NCBI GenBank assembly: GCA_016874675.1
Contig: VGTL01000015.1
Coordinates: 1-48,067, forward strand
Source: Methanobacteriota archaeon
GTDB lineage: Archaea > Thermoplasmatota > DTKX01 > VGTL01
Direction: 5' to 3'
DNA length: 48,067 nt
The notes below the pieces were generated by a model. The model searched no databases. It saw only the letters and a list, made by a program, of their open reading frames with translations, and had not been told where the DNA came from. A program made the translations under genes and the position numbers. Below, piece after piece: positions 16,225-23,669 of the stretch; the first letter of the stretch is position 1; each line of letters begins with the position of its first letter.

Positions 16225-16746
16225 TCAGCTGTACTTCTCGTAGCGGACTATCTCGGAGAGGTTCTTGCGTCCGTCGGGCTCGCCCTCCTCCTCGGGAAAC
16301 CCCAGCGCCAGGATGAAGACGACGTTTACGTCCCCCTGGGGAACGGACAGGAGCTCCTGGACCTTCTCGTTGTGGAACTGGTAGACCCAGTGGGAGGAGA
16401 GCCCCTCCCGGAAGGCGGCAAGCTCCCCCTGGCACATCGCAAGTCCCATGTCGAGGGGGTAGGAGCTCATGTACATGCCCAGGTAGGGGTACGCCTCGGC
16501 TATCGTCGCGCACCCGACGATGAGCACCGGCGCGTCGGCGATGAACTTCTGGTTCTGGCAGGCCGACGCCAGCCTCTGCTTGAGCTGGTCGTCGCGCACC
16601 ACCACGAACTTCCAGGGCTGCAGGTTGGAGGCGCTGGGGGCAAGCCTCATCGACCCGAGCACCGAGTTCAGCTTCTCGTCCGGTATCGGTACCCGCTTGA
16701 ACCTCTTCACCGGGCGCCTCTTCCTCATCATCTCCAAGACGTCCAT
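16225..16746 (-). CDS. Nitroreductase-family FMN protein
   Basis: A 173-residue member of the nitroreductase-like FMN flavoproteins, which use NAD(P)H to reduce a range of substrates and usually act as dimers. Residues RRPVKRF near the start bind the FMN phosphate in the family; MRLAPSASNLQPWKFVVV is the conserved core, and the C-terminal part VNVVFILALGFPEE holds the flavin-contact strand. It is on the short side for the family. The ATG at 16746 is chosen because GGGTGA lies 5 nt ahead; a GTG at 16755 is part of that ribosome site. It follows the PKD zinc-ribbon gene by about 40 nt and is probably cotranscribed. The substrate is unknown. Confidence 0.85.
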   Translation of the reverse strand: MDVLEMMRKRRPVKRFKRVPIPDEKLNSVLGSMRLAPSASNLQPWKFVVVRDDQLKQRLASACQNQKFIADAPVLIVGCATIAEAYPYLGMYMSSYPLDMGLAMCQGELAAFREGLSSHWVYQFHNEKVQELLSVPQGDVNVVFILALGFPEEEGEPDGRKNLSEIVRYEKYS

Positions 16747-16787
16747 GCTTTTCACCCGTTTTTCCAGCCGGAAGAATCAGCCATCGT

Positions 16788-18734
16788 TCATCCCGTAAAA
16801 AAGATCTTTTTGCAGTTTAGGCACTTGGCGTGGCCGTCGGGGAAGCGCTGCACCTCGGCCGACCCGCACCGGGGGCACACGCCGGGCGGGACCCGCGCCG
16901 GGCGCGCCGGCCGGGGGGGCGCCGGCGGCGCGCCCTGGTAGGGCTGGTACTGGCCGCCGTAGGGCGCGGCGGGCGGGGGCAGCCCCTTGACGGGCGCGCC
17001 GGGCTCCCGGACCTCGGGGAGGCCGCCCTGCTCCTGCCGCTTGCGGGCGGCGGCGATCGCCTTGGCCACGGAGATTATCATGCTGATTATCAGCATGGCC
17101 ATGCAGAAGATGAACGACCAGAGATCGGAATCTATCGGCAGCGCCGAGCCCTCGTCGACCTGGAGCGTCTCCGAGCGGGTGGACTGCGAGTAGCCGTCCG
17201 TCACCACGAGCCTGACCGTGAACCGGCCGCTCCGGGTGTAGTAGTGGGTCGGCGACTGATCGGTGCTCGTGCCCCCGTCCCCGAAGCTCCAGGCGTAGTC
17301 CAGCCGGTCGCCCTCGGCGTCCCGGACGTCCGGCCGGAAGCGCACCGCCTGGTTCACGACCGGGCGGGCCGAGGGGAGCCCCAGCGAGTTTATCTGCGGG
17401 GAGGTGTTGTTCAGGGAGACCTGCAAGGTGGCGCTGGCGCTGTCGCCGTATGGGTCGGTCACCGTGCAGCGCACCGTGTAGTTGCCCGTCCTGTCGTAGC
17501 GGTGGGAGACGCTGGGCCCCGAGGGCGTGGCCACGGACCCGTCGCCGAAGTCCCAATCGTAGGCGAGCAGGGTGCCGTCGGGGTCCTCGGCCACCACGTT
17601 GAAGCTCTGCCTCCCGTCGGCATATGTGGCCGTCATGCCGAGGATGCGCGGCGGATGGTTGATATGGACCCTGAGACCTGCGGTGCCGTCGGCGCCGTCG
17701 TTGTCGCGCACGGTCAGCAGGACGTCGTAGTCGCCCGGTGCTCCATACGAGTGGGTGGCGTTCTGCCTTGAGTCGTTGCTGCCGTCCCCGAACGACCATT
17801 CGTACGAAACGATGTGGCCGTCGGGGTCGGAGCCGTACCCCCGGAAGGTGATGCCCTCCCCCGCCCTCTTCGTGATGTTGCGCCCGGCGTCGGCCACCGG
17901 GGGCCGGTTGTCCGACACGGTGACGACCACCGTGTCGGCGTCCTCCTGCCCGTCCCAGCGCAGCTTGAGGGTGACGTTGTACACGCCGGGGCGGTCGTAC
18001 CGGTGAGACACCTGCCGCCCGGTGGCGTTCTGGCCGTCGCCGAGGTCCCAGAGGTACTGCGTCGCCGCCCCGGGGTCCACCGTCTCCGAGCCCGTGCCGT
18101 CGAGGGCCAGCGTGCCGTTGGTCTTCACCGCGCGCGTCCGGCTGCCGGCATCGGCCCGGAGCGGCCCCCCGTAGGGCAGGGCGAGGGTGCTCGCGTTCTG
18201 GCCGGTGCCGCAGAGGATCTCCAGGAGCCCGGGTACCGTGTCGTTGCGGGCGACGGTCAGCCGCACCGAGCCGTGCCGGAGGTCCCCCAGCGACCCGCCG
18301 GGCGCCCCGGCCTCGAGGACGGCGGTCTCGGCCACCGTAAGGTTGTGCGTCTCGAAGGTACCCAGCGCCAGCCTATTCACCGACGAGCCGTTGCCCAGAA
18401 GGTCCAGCTCCAGCTCGCAGCTCAGCGCGAGCGGGGAGACGATGAGCGAGACCACCCGAAGCTCCAGCCGGAAGAGGAGCTCCCCGGCGCCCGTGCCGGC
18501 CCTCAGGCCGGAAAGGTTGGAAATGTCGAACCGTGCGGATTCGTCCCTGGCCAGGACGACCGAGCCGTTGGCGCCGGGCGCCGCCTTCGAGAGGCCGTGC
18601 GCGACGGCGTCGCCCGCATCCAGGAAGAGGACGGTCGGGCCGGGTGCCGCCCTTCCATCGCCTGACGGACCGCCGCCTTGAACGGGCAAAGTGCCCAGGA
18701 GAACCAGCAGCGCCAGAAGCGCTCGAACCCTCAT
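16788..18734 (-). CDS. PKD-domain surface protein with cytosolic zinc ribbon
   Basis: A 648-residue exported protein. After a signal peptide (RALLALLVLLGTLPVQG) comes a unique beta-rich region (to about 200), then four PKD domains (about 203-537) with the typical YxWDFGDG, SHxYxxxGxYxVxLxVxD strands. A membrane helix (SDLWSFIFCMAMLIISMIIS, about 540-562) is followed by a basic segment, a Pro/Tyr/Gly-rich linker and, at the very end, a zinc ribbon with CPRCGS and CLNCKK. The zinc ribbon would sit in the cytosol, an uncommon pairing with PKD domains. Two ATGs exist (18743 and 18734); the TATA box at 18762-18769 predicts a transcript start near 18740, favouring 18734. Confidence 0.82.
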   Translation of the reverse strand: MRVRALLALLVLLGTLPVQGGGPSGDGRAAPGPTVLFLDAGDAVAHGLSKAAPGANGSVVLARDESARFDISNLSGLRAGTGAGELLFRLELRVVSLIVSPLALSCELELDLLGNGSSVNRLALGTFETHNLTVAETAVLEAGAPGGSLGDLRHGSVRLTVARNDTVPGLLEILCGTGQNASTLALPYGGPLRADAGSRTRAVKTNGTLALDGTGSETVDPGAATQYLWDLGDGQNATGRQVSHRYDRPGVYNVTLKLRWDGQEDADTVVVTVSDNRPPVADAGRNITKRAGEGITFRGYGSDPDGHIVSYEWSFGDGSNDSRQNATHSYGAPGDYDVLLTVRDNDGADGTAGLRVHINHPPRILGMTATYADGRQSFNVVAEDPDGTLLAYDWDFGDGSVATPSGPSVSHRYDRTGNYTVRCTVTDPYGDSASATLQVSLNNTSPQINSLGLPSARPVVNQAVRFRPDVRDAEGDRLDYAWSFGDGGTSTDQSPTHYYTRSGRFTVRLVVTDGYSQSTRSETLQVDEGSALPIDSDLWSFIFCMAMLIISMIISVAKAIAAARKRQEQGGLPEVREPGAPVKGLPPPAAPYGGQYQPYQGAPPAPPRPARPARVPPGVCPRCGSAEVQRFPDGHAKCLNCKKIFFTG

Positions 18735-18761
18735 GTGCAACATTTAGTATGACGTTGATGG

Positions 18762-18769
18762 TTATAAAA
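18762..18769 (-). promoter_or_regulatory. TATA box of the PKD zinc-ribbon operon
   Basis: The minus strand reads TTTTATAA. It forms a divergent pair with the plus-strand TATA box at 18798, with centres only about 36 bp apart. Confidence 0.7.
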
Positions 18770-18797
18770 CCTTTCTGACGGGTCCCGAAAGGCAAGG

Positions 18798-18805
18798 TAT
18801 TTATT
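18798..18805 (+). promoter_or_regulatory. TATA box of the double zinc-ribbon gene
   Basis: TATTTATT centred near 18801, predicting a transcript start near 18827. This rules out the GTG at 18815 and favours the GTG at 18842. Confidence 0.65.
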
Positions 18806-18841
18806 CAACCGCCCGTGATAGGGTCGCCCGGGGGCCGGCCG

Positions 18842-19459
18842 GTGGTTTCGGACAAGCCAATATGCCCGTCCTGCGGGGATGGCGCGCCTACCGGATCCGA
18901 CCGGTGCGGCAGGTGCGGTGCCCCGATTCCCGCCCGGGAACAGGAGGGCGGGCGGGCCGAGCGGGCCCTTCAGGGCGGGAGGCCCCCGCCGCCAGGGGGC
19001 GACCGCGGGGAGAGGCCGGAGGTGCCGGTCGAGTACGAGGCCGCCCGGGCGGCCGACGGAAAGAAGCTCCTTGAGCCCGACACCGAGATAAAGGTCGACC
19101 GCGAGGACATGTTGGAGAAGGAAACCTACATGTGCCTCATCTGCGGCTCCATCGTGCCGGCCCTGGCGGACAGGTGCCCCATCTGCGGGACCATCTTCGT
19201 CAGCGAGACCGAGGCCCGGACGTTTGCGGGCATCCCGGTCGCCCGCGTCGCCCGCCGGGGCGCGCCCGAGCCTCCGGGCGCGGCCCTCCACGAGGTCCCC
19301 AGAGTGGGCGAGCCGGTCAACCTGGAGCAGCCCAACCCGAGGCCGCTTTCGGCCTCGGCCCTCAAGGAGGCGGACGTGCTCCCGGTGCTGGAGGCCCCGG
19401 ACACCCGTCGCGTGGTCGTCAAGAAGCGGGTGGTGCGCAGGCGGCCGGCCAATGACTAG
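18842..19459 (+). CDS. Soluble protein with two zinc ribbons, function unknown
   Basis: A 205-residue protein with two CX2C...CX2C zinc ribbons: CPSCGDGAPTGSDRCGRCG at the N-terminus and CLICGSIVPALADRCPICG in the middle (from about 19132). Between them is a Gly/Pro/Arg-rich linker and an acidic stretch (PDTEIKVDREDMLEKE). The C-terminal 60 residues are Pro-rich and end in a basic patch, VVKKRVVRRRPAND. No membrane helix is seen. A nucleic-acid or protein-docking role is likely but not shown. The stop codon overlaps that of pheT on the other strand in a shared CTAG. Confidence 0.7.
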   Translation: MVSDKPICPSCGDGAPTGSDRCGRCGAPIPAREQEGGRAERALQGGRPPPPGGDRGERPEVPVEYEAARAADGKKLLEPDTEIKVDREDMLEKETYMCLICGSIVPALADRCPICGTIFVSETEARTFAGIPVARVARRGAPEPPGAALHEVPRVGEPVNLEQPNPRPLSASALKEADVLPVLEAPDTRRVVVKKRVVRRRPAND

Positions 19460-21096
19460 ATGACGTCCAGGTCGAGCTCCAGCCCGGCGACGGGATGGGC
19501 GAGCTCGAAGTTGACTATGACCTGCGGGTGGAGCTCCCCGAATACGCCGGCCACAGCCGAGCTGCCCTCCATCACGATCGCGGCGCAGCGGCCCTTGATG
19601 AAGCCGGGGCGGTCGTCCGGCTTGAGCAGGTACCGCCCCTCGCGGCCCAGCTCCCGCATCACGGCCGCGGCGAGCGCCTTGGCCTCGGTGAAGCTCGCGC
19701 GCGGGTGGATGAGGACCGCGGCGAGCCTGCGCCCGTTCCTCCGGCCGGTCACCACCTCCCCGACCTCGAAGAGCCGCTGGGGCAGGTCGTGGTGCTTGTT
19801 GATGCGCAGGAGCTCCATGAGAGAAGGCAGGAGCTCCGTGCGCAGGACTGTCTGGTCCTCCGTCACCGGGTTCAGGACGCGCGCGGCGTCGCCCTCGGGT
19901 CGCCCCATCGCCGCGTACAGCCGCCCGGGCGAGGTCAGGCAGAAGCTCATGGTCTCGTGGAACCCTAGCCCGATCATCACCTGGCGGGCCCTCTCCGCCC
20001 TGAAGCCGGTCGAGAGCTCTCGCCCGTGGGTCATCGCCCGCGGGAGCTCGCCGGTGAGGTTGCGGTAGCCGAAGCCGACGGCGATGTCCTCGGCCAGGTC
20101 GACCTCGTGCAGCACGTCGGCCCGGAAGGCCGGAATCCCCACCTCGATCTCGCTGTCCCCCAGCAGGGCGTCGTACATCATGCGCCCCAGCGCCTGCAAT
20201 ATGTCGTTGACCGCAAGCTCGGTGCCAAGTAGGCGGTTGGCCGCGGAGGGCTTCAGGGAGCGCTTGCGCGAAAGCAGGCTGGGCGTCCGGAAGGGTGCCC
20301 TTTTCGGATACCTCATGACCACGCTCTCCAGCCGGCAGCCCCTCTCGGCCAGGGCGGTCGAGATGATGTTGAGGGTGAGGTTGACAGCGGCGTAGTCCGT
20401 GCCGGTGACGTCGAGGAAGAGGTTGGTGGTCTCGCCCGTGACCTGGGTGAGCGTGCCGTTGATTATCGGGGGGAACGAGAGAACGTTCTGCTCCCGGTCC
20501 AGGATGACCGGGTAGAGCTCCATTCCCTCCAGTATCGAGGCGTAGGCGACGCCCTTCTCGTGGCGCAAAAGGATCTCGCGAAGGTCCATCTCGGTGCCCG
20601 CGGCCAGGGGGACGAACCGGATGCTTTCCGGGGGTACCGCCTTGTAGACGAAGGGCGGCCTCACCTTGTCCAGGTCGTGGATGCCCACGGAGACCTTCCG
20701 GCGCTGGCGGCCGACGGTCAGGTGGAGCTTCTCCTGCATGTCCATTATGGACCTCACCGTGGCGTCGGAGAGCCGGATGTCGCGCACGATGCCGCAGACG
20801 ACGAAGGGACGGACCGCGACCACGGACTCGTCGAGCTCGAGGTCGATGTTGGAGTCGTTGACCTCGTAGCGGGGCATGCCGGGCCGCAGCCCGAGGAAGG
20901 CCCTCATTGCCCGGGCGACCCCCTCCACGCTGTAGAGGTCGGGCCGGTTGGGGAAGAACTCCAATTCGACCTGGTCGCCCTCGAACCGGTTGACGTCGCA
21001 GCCCATCATCGGCACCGTGGCCGCGAACTCCTCGCGCCCGGGGTCCCTCCCCAGAAGCTGCGCGAAATCGGAGTAGCTGAAGGATATGACCGGCAT
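19456..21096 (-). CDS. pheT: Phenylalanyl-tRNA synthetase beta subunit, archaeal type
   Basis: This is the 546-residue beta chain of phenylalanyl-tRNA synthetase, which with PheS charges tRNA-Phe. It begins MPVISFSYSDFAQLLG and contains LEFFPNRPDLYSVEGVARA (B1 domain), the B3/B4 editing region with SVGIHDLDK, the B5 segment with EVGIPAFRADVLHEVDLAEDIA, and the catalytic-like fold with LNPVTEDQTVLRTELLPSL. The length matches the archaeal/eukaryotic form, not the 800-residue bacterial one. The ATG at 21096 is 25 nt from a TATA centre; the frame also opens at a TTG five codons earlier, which would precede the transcript. pheS is not in the window. Confidence 0.97.
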   Translation of the reverse strand: MPVISFSYSDFAQLLGRDPGREEFAATVPMMGCDVNRFEGDQVELEFFPNRPDLYSVEGVARAMRAFLGLRPGMPRYEVNDSNIDLELDESVVAVRPFVVCGIVRDIRLSDATVRSIMDMQEKLHLTVGRQRRKVSVGIHDLDKVRPPFVYKAVPPESIRFVPLAAGTEMDLREILLRHEKGVAYASILEGMELYPVILDREQNVLSFPPIINGTLTQVTGETTNLFLDVTGTDYAAVNLTLNIISTALAERGCRLESVVMRYPKRAPFRTPSLLSRKRSLKPSAANRLLGTELAVNDILQALGRMMYDALLGDSEIEVGIPAFRADVLHEVDLAEDIAVGFGYRNLTGELPRAMTHGRELSTGFRAERARQVMIGLGFHETMSFCLTSPGRLYAAMGRPEGDAARVLNPVTEDQTVLRTELLPSLMELLRINKHHDLPQRLFEVGEVVTGRRNGRRLAAVLIHPRASFTEAKALAAAVMRELGREGRYLLKPDDRPGFIKGRCAAIVMEGSSAVAGVFGELHPQVIVNFELAHPVAGLELDLDVI

Positions 21097-21116
21097 CGCG
21101 GACGGTATCAAACTAT

Positions 21117-21125
21117 GATATTAAT
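21117..21125 (-). promoter_or_regulatory. TATA box of pheT
   Basis: The minus strand reads ATTAATATC, centred 25 nt before the pheT ATG. Hairpin element 5 begins about 22 bp upstream of it. Confidence 0.7.
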
Positions 21126-21146
21126 GAATTTGCCCAATCCGGGAGT

Positions 21147-21423
21147 GGGCAGGAAGGCAGCAAGGCAGCATGGGAAGGCAGGAAGGCAGAAAGGCAGCAA
21201 GGCAGAAAGGCAGCAAGAGAGGGCAGCAAAGGGGACGGCCGTTCGTCCCTTCCTGCCTTGCTGCCTTCCCCCCTTCCCTTGCTCCCTTGCTGCCTTGCTC
21301 CCTTGCTGCCTTCTCTTCCCCCCTTGCTCCCTTGCTGCCCTGCTGCCTACCCTTGCTGCCTTTCTGCCTTCCTGCCTTGCTGCCCCCCTTTCTCCCTTTC
21401 TGCCTTGCTGCCGTGCTGCCCCG
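21147..21423. repeat. Hairpin element 5 between divergent promoters
   Basis: Left arm 21147-21230: GGCAGGAA, GGCAGCAA and GGCAGAAA octamers. Apex: GGGGACGGCCGTTCGTCCC (21231-21249), a self-complementary tip. Right arm 21250-21423: TTCCTGCC, TTGCTGCC, TTGCTCCC and TTTCTGCC units. It fills the space between the pheT promoter and the promoter of the PAPS-reductase-like gene; each TATA box lies 12-22 bp from an arm. Confidence 0.95.
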
Positions 21424-21435
21424 CTTCTCAAAGCG

Positions 21436-21443
21436 TTTAAATA
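21436..21443 (+). promoter_or_regulatory. TATA box of the PAPS-reductase-like gene
   Basis: TTTAAATA, centred 27 nt before the GTG at 21467. It decides the start, because the open frame continues upstream through the whole repeat element. Confidence 0.7.
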
Positions 21444-21466
21444 TATCCCCCATCGCTAGCGCCCCT

Positions 21467-23371
21467 GTGTCCGACGGCCCGCGCCGAAACGGATGGCAGC
21501 ACCGCATGGGCGGCGAGCACATATTCTGGTGCGACGGCTGCGGCCTGCCGATCCTGAGGGCGCGGTGCGGCCGCTGCGGGCGCGAGGGGCGTCCGGTGGA
21601 GCTGTCGCCGCCGGGGGACGTCCGGCCGGCGCCGCGCGGGGCGCTGGAGCTCCTGCTCTCCGCGCTGCGCCGGCAGTACGGGATGCCCGGGGTCTTCCGG
21701 CTACCGGAGATGACCATACTCAACCACGTCTCCGGCCTGGACCGGGCGGACCAGGTCATCGTCGACGGGCGGCTCCTGGGGACGCTCTCGTTCGACCCGG
21801 TGGGCCGGGAGCACTCCTTCGCCCCGACGGGCGCGGGCGCGGCGATGCTCCTGAACGCCGGGGCCCGGCACCTCCGGCTGCGCTCCGATGGCCGGGGCCA
21901 CGTCAAGGGCAAGACCGTGCCGCCCGGGGCGCTGGAGCGCCTGCACGACTGGGCGGCGCCCGGGAGCGAGGTGCTGGTCGCCTCCGGAGAGAGCGCCGCC
22001 TCGGGCCGGGTGCTCGGAGGGGGCGCCGGCGTCCGCATCCGGGACATCGCCCCCCGGGGCATCCGATTCAGCGGCCTCTTCCCGACGATGGACAACGCCG
22101 TGTCGGCCAACCGGGAGGCCCTCGAGGCCATGGAGGCCCTCGCCGTGCGCGAGATCAACTCCGTGGTCTCGGACCACCCGGGGCTGCCCTTCACGGTCTC
22201 CTTCTCCGGGGGCAAGGACAGCCTCGTGGCGCTGGAGCTTGCGGCCCGCACAGGAAGGGACCCGGTGATGCTCTTTTGCAACACCGGGCTCGAGTTCCCC
22301 GAGACGGTCGCCCACGTCCGGGCCACGGCCCGAGAGAGGGGGCTGCGTCTGCTCGAGGGCGGCGCCGCCGACGCCTTCTGGGAGAACCTGGGGCGCTTCG
22401 GGCTGCCCGCCAAGGACTACCGCTGGTGCTGCAAGGTCTGCAAGCTCGCCCCGATGACCAGCCTGCTTGCCGGCCACTTCCGGGGCGGGGTGCTCACCGT
22501 CGAGGGCCGCCGCCGGCGCGAGTCGTTCTCGCGGCAGAACATCCGCCTCCTCGAGGAGAGCCCCTTCGTGCCGGGCCAGCTCAACATCGAGCCCGTCCGC
22601 GACTGGAGGGCCCTCGAGGTCTGGCTCTACATCCGCATGCGCCGGCTGCCCTACAACCCGCTCTACGACGCGGACATGGAGCGCGTCGGATGCTGGATGT
22701 GCCCCTCGACGCTCGAGAGCGAGTTCGAGGCGCTCAAGGGCACCCATCCGGAGCTGCACTCGCGATGGGCGGGTAGGCTCAGGGAGGAGGGGGCGAGGGC
22801 CGGCCTGGACGAGCGGGCCTTATCGGCCGGGGCCTGGCGCTGGAAGGTCCTCCCGCCCAAGATGAGGGAGCTTGCCGGAAGGCACGGATGGAGGTCCCCG
22901 GGGCCGCGCACCGGCGAGCCGGCGCTCTACGTGGCCACGGGGATATCGCCCTGCCTCACCGGCGGCTGCTCTTTGGAGGCGAATCTCTCGTTCTCCGAGG
23001 AGGTGCCGTTCGAGAGGGTGGCCAACCTCCTCGGGACGCTGGGGGAGGTGCGCCACTCGGAGGACCTGGGCGTTGCCATAGCGCGCCGGGGCCAGCTTTC
23101 GGCGAAGGTCTTCGAGAGCGGCCAGATGCTGGTCACCGGGCCGCGGCCCGACACGGTCCGGCCCTTCCTGCGGGAGGTCGTCGGGGCGGTGCTCCGGGCC
23201 GCCCGGTGCTCGAGGTGCCTGCTGTGCGTCAAGGCCTGCAAGAAGGGCGCCATGAAGGTCTGGCAGGCGCCCGGGGTCGACCTCTCCCGGTGCGACCATT
23301 GCGGCCGCTGCGCCAAATCCTGCGTCGTCGTGAAGTACGCCGACAAGCTGGTCGAGCGCGGCAATCGGTGA
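21467..23371 (+). CDS. PAPS-reductase-like protein with zinc ribbon, PUA-like and ferredoxin domains
   Basis: A 634-residue multidomain archaeal protein. Order: zinc ribbon (CDGCG and CGRCG, residues about 22-37), a PUA-like region (about 60-165), a PP-loop ATP pyrophosphatase domain of the PAPS-reductase type with SFSGGKDSLVALELA (about 243-257), Cys-rich WCCKVCKLAPM and CWMCPSTLESEFEAL, a further domain from about 480, and a C-terminal two-cluster ferredoxin (CSRCLLCVKACKKG and CDHCGRCAKSC). The fold activates a substrate by adenylation; the PUA-like part hints at RNA (tRNA thiolation) but sulfur metabolism is equally possible. The leaderless GTG at 21467 fits the TATA box; any earlier start would translate the repeat into Leu/Pro/Cys. 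Confidence 0.85.
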   Translation: MSDGPRRNGWQHRMGGEHIFWCDGCGLPILRARCGRCGREGRPVELSPPGDVRPAPRGALELLLSALRRQYGMPGVFRLPEMTILNHVSGLDRADQVIVDGRLLGTLSFDPVGREHSFAPTGAGAAMLLNAGARHLRLRSDGRGHVKGKTVPPGALERLHDWAAPGSEVLVASGESAASGRVLGGGAGVRIRDIAPRGIRFSGLFPTMDNAVSANREALEAMEALAVREINSVVSDHPGLPFTVSFSGGKDSLVALELAARTGRDPVMLFCNTGLEFPETVAHVRATARERGLRLLEGGAADAFWENLGRFGLPAKDYRWCCKVCKLAPMTSLLAGHFRGGVLTVEGRRRRESFSRQNIRLLEESPFVPGQLNIEPVRDWRALEVWLYIRMRRLPYNPLYDADMERVGCWMCPSTLESEFEALKGTHPELHSRWAGRLREEGARAGLDERALSAGAWRWKVLPPKMRELAGRHGWRSPGPRTGEPALYVATGISPCLTGGCSLEANLSFSEEVPFERVANLLGTLGEVRHSEDLGVAIARRGQLSAKVFESGQMLVTGPRPDTVRPFLREVVGAVLRAARCSRCLLCVKACKKGAMKVWQAPGVDLSRCDHCGRCAKSCVVVKYADKLVERGNR

Positions 23372-23383
23372 GGTCGGGGAAGG

Positions 23384-23614
23384 GCGGCGGGCAGCAAGGC
23401 AGCAAGGCAGCAAGGCAGCAAGGCAGCAAGGCAGCAGGGGGGCAGGAGGCAACAGGCAGCGGGGAGCGGTGACGAAACGGAGCCCGTCGTCCACCGCTCC
23501 CCGCTCCCGGACGACCTCCGGTCGTCCTTGCCTAGGCGAGCCTAGCTCGCCTGCGGTCCCACTGCCCGCTGCCCATTGCCCCCCTGCTGCCCTGCTGCCC
23601 TGCTGCCCGCTGCC
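23384..23614. repeat. Hairpin element 6 with two extra small hairpins
   Basis: Left arm: GGGCGGCGG, then five perfect GGCAGCAA octamers (about 23390-23435), then GGCAGCGGGGAGCGG. Apex: GACGAAACGG and GAGCCCGTCGTCCAC. Right: CCGCTCCCCGCTCCC, then two hairpins of identical geometry, GGACGAC-CTCCG-GTCGTCC (23509-23527) and AGGCGAG-CCTAG-CTCGCCT (23534-23552), each 7 bp with a 5-nt loop. The outer right arm (23560-23614) uses CTGCCCGCTGCCC and CCTGCTGCC units. It lies between tandem genes, just upstream of the promoter at 23640. Confidence 0.93.
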
Positions 23615-23639
23615 ATAGTGTTGCGATATCGCCAAATCC

Positions 23640-23646
23640 TTATATT
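23640..23646 (+). promoter_or_regulatory. TATA box of the nucleotidyltransferase-glmS operon
   Basis: TTATATT centred 27 nt before the GTG at 23670; a leaderless GTG start is predicted. Confidence 0.65.
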
Positions 23647-23669
23647 CCCCAATCCCATACTTTCGCCCG

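Noticed and set aside
18815-18841. GTG at 18815 as the start of the double zinc-ribbon protein
   Set aside because: It is 14 nt from the TATA centre and would not be in the transcript; the extra residues have no support.
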